DNA of 64,000 nt from Blattabacterium sp. (Blatta orientalis) str. Tarazona (GTDB lineage: Bacteria; Bacteroidota; Bacteroidia; Flavobacteriales; Blattabacteriaceae): the NCBI RefSeq assembly GCF_000334405.1, contig NC_020195.1, positions 186,001 to 250,000 of the forward strand. The letters run 5' to 3'. The notes beneath the pieces are model-generated. The model ran no database searches, was not told the DNA's origin, and was given only the letters and a program-made list of their open reading frames with translations. The position numbers and the translations under genes were made by a program. This document shows positions 58,324 through 64,000 of the stretch, one piece after another; position 1 is the stretch's first letter, and the number at the start of each line of letters is the position of its first letter.

Positions 58324-58613
58324 AAATTAAATTGAAATCTTATGATTATAATTTGTTAGATAAGTCAGCTGAAAGAATTGTAAATTCTGTTCTTCCTACA
58401 GGAGTCGTGCTTAATGGTCCAGTTCCATTACCTACCGAAAAGAAGATATTTACAGTATTACGTTCTCCTCATGTTAATAAAAAATCAAGAGAACAATTTT
58501 TACTTCCTACTCATAAAAGACTTTTACAAATTCACAATGCTTCATCTAAAACAGTGGATGCGTTGATGAAGTTAGAATTGCCGAGTGGAGTAGAAGCAGA
58601 AATTAAAGTATAA
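58308..58613 (+). CDS. rpsJ: Small ribosomal subunit protein S10
   Basis: 30S head protein and NusB partner in antitermination (nusB is at 21268). Seen: [21 protein letters not shown] near 5-25, [28 protein letters not shown] near 39-66, and THKRLLQI near 69. 101 residues, normal. Its ATG lies inside the end of fusA (16-base overlap). Confidence 0.97.
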   Translation: MGHDIKIKLKSYDYNLLDKSAERIVNSVLPTGVVLNGPVPLPTEKKIFTVLRSPHVNKKSREQFLLPTHKRLLQIHNASSKTVDALMKLELPSGVEAEIKV

Positions 58614-58618
58614 TAAAA

Positions 58619-59251
58619 ATGTTTGGTTTAATAGGTATAAATCTTGGAATGACTAGTCTTTTTTCCAAGAATGGAGAAAATATTCCATGTACTATTATAA
58701 AAGTAGGTCCTTGTTATGTTATTCAGGTAAAAACAATGGAGAAGGATGGTTATTCTTCTATTCAATTAGGAATAATCGATAAAAAAGAAAAACATACAAC
58801 TAAAGCTTTACAAGGTCATTTTAGAAAATCTGGGGTTTTTCCGAAAAAAAAATTGTTAGAATTTAAAGATGTTTTGATCCCTTCTATAAAATTAGGTAGT
58901 CAAATAAATATAAATTCTTTCGTAGAAGGAGAATTGGTAGATGTAAGAGGAATTACTAAAGGAAAAGGATTTCAAGGAGTAGTAAAAAGACATAAATTTT
59001 CAGGTGTAGGAGAGAGAAGTCACGGACAACATAATAGATTGAGAGCACCTGGATCTGTTGGAGCCGGTTCCGATCCATCTAGAATTTTTAAAGGAAAGAA
59101 AATGGCTGGAAGAATGGGAGGAAAACATGTAACTATTAAAAATTTAACAATATTGAAAATTGATGTAACTGAAAATATTTTTATATTAAATGGATCGGTC
59201 CCTGGTAATAGAAATTCATATTTAATGATTAAGAAAAAAAAATGGAACTAG
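58619..59251 (+). CDS. rplC: Large ribosomal subunit protein L3
   Basis: Early 50S assembly protein near the peptidyl-transferase centre. Seen: [13 protein letters not shown] at the start, [22 protein letters not shown] near 107-128, the loop [16 protein letters not shown] near 136-151, and [14 protein letters not shown]. 210 residues, normal. Overlaps rplD by 10 bases. Confidence 0.96.
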   Translation: MFGLIGINLGMTSLFSKNGENIPCTIIKVGPCYVIQVKTMEKDGYSSIQLGIIDKKEKHTTKALQGHFRKSGVFPKKKLLEFKDVLIPSIKLGSQININSFVEGELVDVRGITKGKGFQGVVKRHKFSGVGERSHGQHNRLRAPGSVGAGSDPSRIFKGKKMAGRMGGKHVTIKNLTILKIDVTENIFILNGSVPGNRNSYLMIKKKKWN

Positions 59252-59874
59252 AAATTTTAGATATTAAAGGAAATTCTACTAATCGTAAAGTTCTATTTAA
59301 TGAAAAATTTTTTTCTAAAAAATCTTATGATCATCCTATCTATTTAGAAGTAAAAAGGTATCTGTCTGCACAACGTCAAGGAACTCATAAATCTAAAGAA
59401 AGAGGAGAAATATCTGGAAGTAGAAGAAAATTACATAGACAAAAAGGAACTGGCGGTTCTAGAAAAGGAGATATAAAAAATCCTATCTTTAGAGGAGGAG
59501 GACGTGTTTTTGGTCCTGTTCCTAGAAAGTATTTTTTGAAAATCAATAAATTAACAAAAAATTTGGCAAAAAAAAATATTATAGAATATAAATTAAAAAC
59601 AAATAAAGTAAAAATCATAGAGGATTTTCAATTGAAAAAACCTAAAACTAAATTGGTTTTAAACATATTAAAATCATTACAGTTAATGAATGAAAAATTA
59701 TTGATGATTGTAGAAAAAGCAGATAGAAATTTATATTTATCTGCTAGAAATTTAAAAAATTTTCAGTTGTTAAACGTAGAAGAATTGAATAGTTATTCTT
59801 TATTAAATTCTTCATATGTTATACTTTCTGAAAAGTCGGTAAAAAGAATAGAAAGAATTTTAAATATTTCATAA
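59242..59874 (+). CDS. rplD: Large ribosomal subunit protein L4
   Basis: 50S tunnel protein. Seen: [32 protein letters not shown]-type extended loop near 47-80, [19 protein letters not shown] near 86-104, and the C-terminal Rossmann-like part. 210 residues, normal. In some bacteria L4 regulates the S10 operon; I see no evidence for that here. Confidence 0.95.
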   Translation: MELEILDIKGNSTNRKVLFNEKFFSKKSYDHPIYLEVKRYLSAQRQGTHKSKERGEISGSRRKLHRQKGTGGSRKGDIKNPIFRGGGRVFGPVPRKYFLKINKLTKNLAKKNIIEYKLKTNKVKIIEDFQLKKPKTKLVLNILKSLQLMNEKLLMIVEKADRNLYLSARNLKNFQLLNVEELNSYSLLNSSYVILSEKSVKRIERILNIS

Positions 59875-59886
59875 ATTGCGAATTCT

Positions 59887-60171
59887 ATGATTTTGATTAA
59901 ACCTTTTCTTACAGATAAATCTTCTTTGAAAGAAGAAAATTCTTGTTATACATTCTCTGTATATATTGATTGCAATAAAAATCAGATAAAAGAAGAGATA
60001 TCTAGAATATTCGGAGTTTCTGTTAAAAAAATCAGAACAATGATTTATTCTAGAAAAGATAAATCCAAATATACTAAGAAAGGGTTTTTATATGGTAGAA
60101 CAAATAGATTAAAAAAGGCCACTATTCAATTAAAAGAAAATCAAAAAATTGATTTTTTTAATAAAAAATAA
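59887..60171 (+). CDS. rplW: Large ribosomal subunit protein L23
   Basis: 50S protein at the tunnel exit, docking site for trigger factor and SRP (the SRP RNA is at 39968). Seen: [11 protein letters not shown] start, [33 protein letters not shown] near 19-52 and [21 protein letters not shown] near 64-84. 94 residues, normal. Confidence 0.94.
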   Translation: MILIKPFLTDKSSLKEENSCYTFSVYIDCNKNQIKEEISRIFGVSVKKIRTMIYSRKDKSKYTKKGFLYGRTNRLKKATIQLKENQKIDFFNKK

Positions 60172-60176
60172 ATTTA

Positions 60177-61001
60177 ATGTCAATAAGAAAGCTAAAACCA
60201 ACAACACCTAGTCAACGTTTTAGAATAGTCAACAGCTTTGATCAAATTACGAAATTTTGTCCTGAAAAATCTTTGACAAAAGGAAAGTGTAAATCTGGAG
60301 GAAGAAATAATTATGGGAAAATGACTATGCGTTATCTTGGAGGAGGACATAAAAAAAAATATAGAATTCTTGACTTTAAAAGAAAAAAATTGGGGATATC
60401 TGCTATCATAAAATCTATAGAATACGATCCTAATCGATCTTCCTTTATTTCTTTGCTTCATTATAAAGATGGAGAAAAAAGATATGTTATAGCTATGGAT
60501 GGATTTAAAGTAGGACAAAAAGTGATTTCTGGAAGAAATGTTCCTTTTAATGTAGGGAATTCTACTTATTTGAGCGAAATTCCTTTAGGAACAAATATTT
60601 CTTGTATAGAATTAAGACCTGGACAAGGTGCTAAAATAGCTAGAAGCGCTGGATCTTATGCGCAATTATTTGCAAAAGATGGAAAATATGCAACCATTAA
60701 ATTCCCTTCTGGAGAAATAAGAATGGTGATGATTAATTGTATGGCTACTATTGGAATAGTTTCTAATACAGATCATCAATTAGAAATATATGGAAAGGCT
60801 GGAAAAAATAGACATTATGGAAAAAGACCCAGAACAAGAGGAGTGGCAATGAATCCTGTAGATCATCCAATGGGAGGTGGAGAAGGAAAAGCATCTGGTG
60901 GAATTCCTAGGAATAGGAGAGGATTACCTTCTAAAGGCTTTAGAACTCGTACTAGAAAAAAACATTCGGATAAATATATTTTACAACGAAGAAAGAAATA
61001 A
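60177..61001 (+). CDS. rplB: Large ribosomal subunit protein L2
   Basis: 50S protein needed for subunit association and peptidyl transfer. Seen: [12 protein letters not shown] start, [29 protein letters not shown] near 41-69, [19 protein letters not shown] near 147-165, and the C-terminal [18 protein letters not shown] with the histidine close to the catalytic centre (near 223-240). 274 residues, normal. Confidence 0.98.
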   Translation: MSIRKLKPTTPSQRFRIVNSFDQITKFCPEKSLTKGKCKSGGRNNYGKMTMRYLGGGHKKKYRILDFKRKKLGISAIIKSIEYDPNRSSFISLLHYKDGEKRYVIAMDGFKVGQKVISGRNVPFNVGNSTYLSEIPLGTNISCIELRPGQGAKIARSAGSYAQLFAKDGKYATIKFPSGEIRMVMINCMATIGIVSNTDHQLEIYGKAGKNRHYGKRPRTRGVAMNPVDHPMGGGEGKASGGIPRNRRGLPSKGFRTRTRKKHSDKYILQRRKK

Positions 61002-61015
61002 AAATTTTTATTATT

Positions 61016-61300
61016 ATGGCAAGATCTTTAAAAAAAGGTCCATATGTCTCTCAAAAGTTATATAATAAAGTTTTGAATAATATTAAATCTGAAAAGAAGT
61101 CTATTATTAAAACTTGGTCTAGGCCCTCAACCATTCTTCCTGATTTTGTTGGACAAACTTTTGCAGTTCATAATGGAAGACAATTCATTAATGTGTATAT
61201 TACGGAAAATATGATTGGACATAAATTAGGGGAATTTGCTCCTACTCGTACTTTTAGAGGACATGCTGGATCTAAAAATAAATTAAAAGTTAAGAATTAA
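61016..61300 (+). CDS. rpsS: Small ribosomal subunit protein S19
   Basis: 30S head protein. Seen: [19 protein letters not shown] start, [28 protein letters not shown] near 30-57, and [18 protein letters not shown] near 71-88. 94 residues, normal. Confidence 0.97.
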   Translation: MARSLKKGPYVSQKLYNKVLNNIKSEKKSIIKTWSRPSTILPDFVGQTFAVHNGRQFINVYITENMIGHKLGEFAPTRTFRGHAGSKNKLKVKN

Positions 61301-61326
61301 AATTAACAGTAGTAAGCAAGTAATAT

Positions 61327-61686
61327 ATGGAAGAGAAAGCGATCATATCTGCTTCCTTGAACGGGGTTCATAGTTCTCCGAGAAAAATGAGATTAGTAGT
61401 CAATTTAATTCGGAATAAAAAAATACAAAAAGCTTTGGATATATTGAAATATAGTAAAAAACAAAGAGTTTCTATTTTTTTGAGAAAATTACTTCTTTCA
61501 GTATTGTCTAATTGGCATAAAAAATATTCAAACTTATCATTAGATAATAATTCTTCCTTATACATAAAAGAAATTAGAGTCAATCAAGGGAGAACTCTGA
61601 AAAGATTGCGTCCAGTACCTCAAGGAAGAGGTCATAGAATTAGAAAAAAATCAAGTAAAGTTTTAGTTCTTTTAGAGAAAAGATAA
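61327..61686 (+). CDS. rplV: Large ribosomal subunit protein L22
   Basis: 50S protein whose beta hairpin lines the exit tunnel. Seen: GVHSSPRKMRLVVNLIRNKK near 14-33, LYIKEIRVNQGRTLKRLRPVPQGRGHRIRKK near 82-112. 119 residues, a little short. The start ATG lies 26 bases after rpsS. Confidence 0.95.
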   Translation: MEEKAIISASLNGVHSSPRKMRLVVNLIRNKKIQKALDILKYSKKQRVSIFLRKLLLSVLSNWHKKYSNLSLDNNSSLYIKEIRVNQGRTLKRLRPVPQGRGHRIRKKSSKVLVLLEKR

Positions 61687-61699
61687 ATAAGTTAGTTAT

Positions 61700-62407
61700 A
61701 TGGGACAAAAAACAAATCCAATTGTTAACCGTCTTGGCGTTATCATGGGATGGCAATCTAGTTGGTGTAATAATTATAAAGATAGAATACAAGAAGATTT
61801 CAAGGTAAGAAGATATATAGAGGCTCGTCTTCCGAAAGGGATAGTTTCTAGAATCTTTATAGAGAGAACTCTTAAATTTATAACCATAACTATTAGAACT
61901 TCACGTCCTGCTCTTGTTATAGGAAAGGGAGGAGACGAGGTGGATACAGTTAGAAAAGAATTGAAAAAACTAACGAAAAAAGAAGTTCAAATTAATATTT
62001 CTGAAGTGAAACGTCCTGAATTGGATGCTCCTTTAGTAGCAAAAAGTTTGGTGAGACAATTAGAAAATAGAATTTCTTATAAAAAAGCCATAAAATTATC
62101 CATAATTTCTGCTATGAGAATGAATGCTCAAGGGATAAAAATACAAATATCTGGTAGATTGAATGGATCTGAAATGGCTAGATGCGAGTCTTATAAAGAG
62201 GGAAGGATTTCTCTTGGAACTTTTCGAGCAGATGTGGATTATCATATAGCGGTTGCTCATACTGTATATGGAAGCATAGGGGTTAAGGTTTGGATTATGA
62301 AAGGAGAAATATATGGAAAAAGAGAATTATCGCCTCTATTCGGAATGCAAAAAAGACATAGATTTTCTAATAATAAAGCTTCTTTTTTTAGGAAGAAAAA
62401 ATTATAA
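61700..62407 (+). CDS. rpsC: Small ribosomal subunit protein S3
   Basis: 30S protein at the mRNA entry. Seen: [13 protein letters not shown] start, KH-domain [21 protein letters not shown] near 70-90, [27 protein letters not shown] near 135-160, and [12 protein letters not shown] near 193. 235 residues, normal for Bacteroidota. Confidence 0.97.
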   Translation: MGQKTNPIVNRLGVIMGWQSSWCNNYKDRIQEDFKVRRYIEARLPKGIVSRIFIERTLKFITITIRTSRPALVIGKGGDEVDTVRKELKKLTKKEVQINISEVKRPELDAPLVAKSLVRQLENRISYKKAIKLSIISAMRMNAQGIKIQISGRLNGSEMARCESYKEGRISLGTFRADVDYHIAVAHTVYGSIGVKVWIMKGEIYGKRELSPLFGMQKRHRFSNNKASFFRKKKL

Positions 62408-62425
62408 ATTTTAGATAGAGGAATC

Positions 62426-62845
62426 ATGTTACAACCAAAAAAAACAAAATATAAAAAAAACAAAAAGGAACGTATACGTGGAAATTCTTCAAAAGGAATT
62501 TCTTTATCAAGAGGTTTATATGGAATAAAAGCTTTAGAAGGTGCTTGGATAACATCCAGACAATTAGAAGCTGCTCGTGTTGCGGCTACTAGATATATGA
62601 AAAGAGAAGGAAAATTATGGATAAATGTTTTTCCGGATAAACCTATCACAAGAAAGCCACAGGAAGTTCGTATGGGAAAAGGAAAGGGACCTGTAGAGTT
62701 TTGGGTCTCTGTAGTAAAACCTGGTAGGATCCTATTTGAAATAGATGGAGTAGAAATGGAAATCGCTAAAGAAGCATTAAGATTAGCTTCTCAAAAACTT
62801 CCTATCAAAATGAAATTTATTTTTTCTAAAGAATATATAAAATAA
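62426..62845 (+). CDS. rplP: Large ribosomal subunit protein L16
   Basis: 50S protein by the A site. Seen: [11 protein letters not shown] start, [35 protein letters not shown] near 41-75, [25 protein letters not shown] near 82-106. 139 residues, normal. Its last base overlaps the rpmC start. Confidence 0.97.
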   Translation: MLQPKKTKYKKNKKERIRGNSSKGISLSRGLYGIKALEGAWITSRQLEAARVAATRYMKREGKLWINVFPDKPITRKPQEVRMGKGKGPVEFWVSVVKPGRILFEIDGVEMEIAKEALRLASQKLPIKMKFIFSKEYIK

Positions 62846-63048
62846 TGAAAATAATGAAATATCCGGATATTAATGCATTATCCGAAAAAGATATTAAAAA
62901 TCACATAAAAAAGCAAAAAGATAATTATCAAAAGATAAAATTTGATCATGCTTTTGGTTTGATTAAAAATCCTATGGAAATTAGAATTTTTAGAAAAAAT
63001 ATAGCTAAATTAAAAACTGAATTAAATAAAAGAAGAAATGATTCATGA
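62845..63048 (+). CDS. rpmC: Large ribosomal subunit protein L29
   Basis: Small two-helix 50S protein near the tunnel exit. Seen: KYPDINALSEKDIKNHIKKQKDNYQKIKFDHAF and IRIFRKNIAKLKTELNKR, which is the L29 pattern. 67 residues, normal. The first in-frame ATG at 62845 overlaps the rplP stop; a second methionine three codons on is also possible. Its end overlaps rpsQ by 11 bases. Confidence 0.92.
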   Translation: MKIMKYPDINALSEKDIKNHIKKQKDNYQKIKFDHAFGLIKNPMEIRIFRKNIAKLKTELNKRRNDS

Positions 63049-63337
63049 AAAAGAAAAGAATAAAAATTCTTCTTCTACTACTAATGTTAGTAGGAATATT
63101 AGAAAAAAAAGAATCGGTATAGTAACTAGTGATAAAATGGATAAAACAATTATTGTTTCTGAAACTAAAAAAGTGAAACATAAATATTATGGAAAAAGCA
63201 TTTTAAAAAAGAAAAAATACATGGTTCATGACGAAAAAAATGTCTCAAAAAATGGGGATAAAGTTAGTATCATGGAAATGCGTCCTCTTAGTAAGAATAA
63301 ATGTTGGAGATTAGTTTCTATTTTAGAAAAGTCATAA
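63038..63337 (+). CDS. rpsQ: Small ribosomal subunit protein S17
   Basis: 30S assembly protein. Seen: [32 protein letters not shown] near 23-54, [12 protein letters not shown] near 57, and [23 protein letters not shown] near 73-95. 99 residues, with about 15 extra N-terminal residues rich in Ser, Asn and Lys compared with the usual 85. This extension overlaps rpmC, so a later start is possible but no methionine offers one. Confidence 0.93.
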   Translation: MIHEKEKNKNSSSTTNVSRNIRKKRIGIVTSDKMDKTIIVSETKKVKHKYYGKSILKKKKYMVHDEKNVSKNGDKVSIMEMRPLSKNKCWRLVSILEKS

Positions 63338-63338
63338 A

Positions 63339-63707
63339 ATGTTACAACAGGAATCTAGATGTAAAGTATCAGACAATACAGGGGCTAAAGAAGCTTTAAT
63401 TATTAGAGTTTTAGGAGGAACTAAAAAAAGATATGCTTCATTAGGAGATTCTGTTATTGTTACTATAAAAGAAGCTATATCTGGTGGAGGAATTGTAAAA
63501 AAAGGTCAAGTAGCTAAAGCTATAATAATTAGAACAAAAAAAAACAGGAGAAAGGATGGATCTTACATAAGTTTTGATGATAATGCTTGTGTACTTATCA
63601 ATCCTTCTGGAGAGATGATGGGGACTCGAGTTTTTGGTCCAGTTGCTAGGGAGCTAAGAGATAAAGAGTATATGAAAGTTATTTCTTTGGCACAGGAGGT
63701 TTTATAA
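63339..63707 (+). CDS. rplN: Large ribosomal subunit protein L14
   Basis: 50S protein at the subunit interface, target of RsfS (44510). Seen: [27 protein letters not shown] start, [30 protein letters not shown] near 43-72, and [26 protein letters not shown] at the end. 122 residues, normal. Confidence 0.97.
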   Translation: MLQQESRCKVSDNTGAKEALIIRVLGGTKKRYASLGDSVIVTIKEAISGGGIVKKGQVAKAIIIRTKKNRRKDGSYISFDDNACVLINPSGEMMGTRVFGPVARELRDKEYMKVISLAQEVL

Positions 63708-63721
63708 AAAAATTTTTTTGT

Positions 63722-63940
63722 ATGATAAAAAAAGGAGATAAAGTTTCTATTTTGTCAGGAAATTTTAAAGGAAATAAAGGAATTGTTCTTAAAGTTTTTT
63801 CTAAAAAAGAAAAGGCTATTATACATGGAATTAATATAGTAAAAAAACATGTTAAACCTAGTGCAAAAAAAACTAAAGGAGGTATAATAGAAAAAGAATC
63901 TCCAATACATATATCCAATCTTAAAAAGGAGAAACTATGA
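63722..63940 (+). CDS. rplX: Large ribosomal subunit protein L24, C-terminally shortened
   Basis: 50S assembly-initiating protein. Seen: the KOW motif region KKGDKVSILSGNFKGNKGIVLKVF at 3-26, GINIVKKHVKPSAKKTKGGIIEKESPIHISNL near 38-67. The protein ends after KKEKL at residue 72, while Bacteroidota relatives have about 104 residues with a further domain end (usually VDPKTGKPTRV...). The next frame shows no continuation, so this is a genuine loss, not a frameshift. The stop overlaps the rplE start. Confidence 0.9.
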   Translation: MIKKGDKVSILSGNFKGNKGIVLKVFSKKEKAIIHGINIVKKHVKPSAKKTKGGIIEKESPIHISNLKKEKL

Positions 63941-64000
63941 TTTATCAATCTAGGATGAAAAAATTGTACGAAAAAGAAATCGTTCAGAGTTTAATGAAAA
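63937..64000 (+). CDS. rplE: Large ribosomal subunit protein L5, start only
   Basis: The first 21 residues (MIYQSRMKKLYEKEIVQSLMK) match the L5 N-terminal helix pattern, and the position after L24 is standard for the spc cluster. The ATG overlaps the L24 stop by 4 bases. The rest lies outside the window. Confidence 0.8.
   Translation, partial: MIYQSRMKKLYEKEIVQSLMK

Overview
This window looks like part of the chromosome of a reduced, strongly AT-rich Bacteroidota (Flavobacteriales) genome, most probably a Blattabacterium-type insect endosymbiont. The lineage call rests on several Bacteroidota markers: the Rpb6-like omega subunit, ribosomal protein THX, a DUF3276/PUR-family protein, a long NusB, an LptE-like protein, the order sigma54-activator/lptE/secG/groES/groEL, and promoters with a TAnnTTTG -7 box. 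The reduced-endosymbiont call rests on dense packing, many 3-17 bp gene overlaps, convergent genes with no gap, homopolymer-rich coding sequence, shortened or frameshifted proteins, and the absence of phages, insertion sequences, CRISPR arrays and defence genes. The genus name is inference from gene content, not from a database match.

Layout. 1-6056: end of rpoB, then rpoC. 6057-16354: glnS (minus) beside folC (plus), tRNA-Val, then a minus-strand run of miaA, aroC, a DEAD-box helicase, a MATE transporter, gcvT, a PTPS-family enzyme and idi. 16598-24030: two menaquinone genes (thioesterase, isochorismate synthase), NADH dehydrogenase II, a zinc peptidase, the small THX gene, coaE, yajC, nusB and an ABC exporter. 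24122-31925: PUR-family protein, HAD phosphatase, a two-way terminator, then a minus-strand block read as pncB, miaB, sigma54 activator, lptE, secG, groES, groEL. 32112-38709: RRM protein, dapA, ferritin, bamD, omega, transaldolase-like talC, lpd, adk, obgE. 38713-50296: clpX, the SRP RNA, pyrG, yidC, birA, rsfS, ftsH, cdsA, psd, dnaK. 50478-64000: a ribosomal protein superoperon (L13, S9, S2, EF-Ts, gpmI, map, S12, S7, EF-G, S10 to L24, start of L5).

How it works together. Most genes serve transcription, translation and protein quality control: RNA polymerase, about twenty ribosomal proteins, elongation factors, GroESL, DnaK, ClpX, FtsH, SRP RNA, YidC, SecG and YajC. The rest are host-relevant biosynthesis and energy genes: aroC, dapA, folC, pyrG, pncB, menaquinone steps, Ndh, Lpd, and phospholipid synthesis (cdsA, psd).

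I found no clearly new multi-gene system. The observations most worth a second look are: a poly(A) frameshift that cuts off the conserved FolC C-terminus; glnS and the MATE gene, which have no ATG, GTG or TTG start in frame although conserved N-terminal sequence is present; sigma54-like -24/-12 elements directly upstream of both groES and dnaK, with a sigma54 activator gene in the groES cluster; a perfect 32-bp palindrome next to the groES element; and the miaA stop codon lying antisense inside the tRNA-Val anticodon loop.
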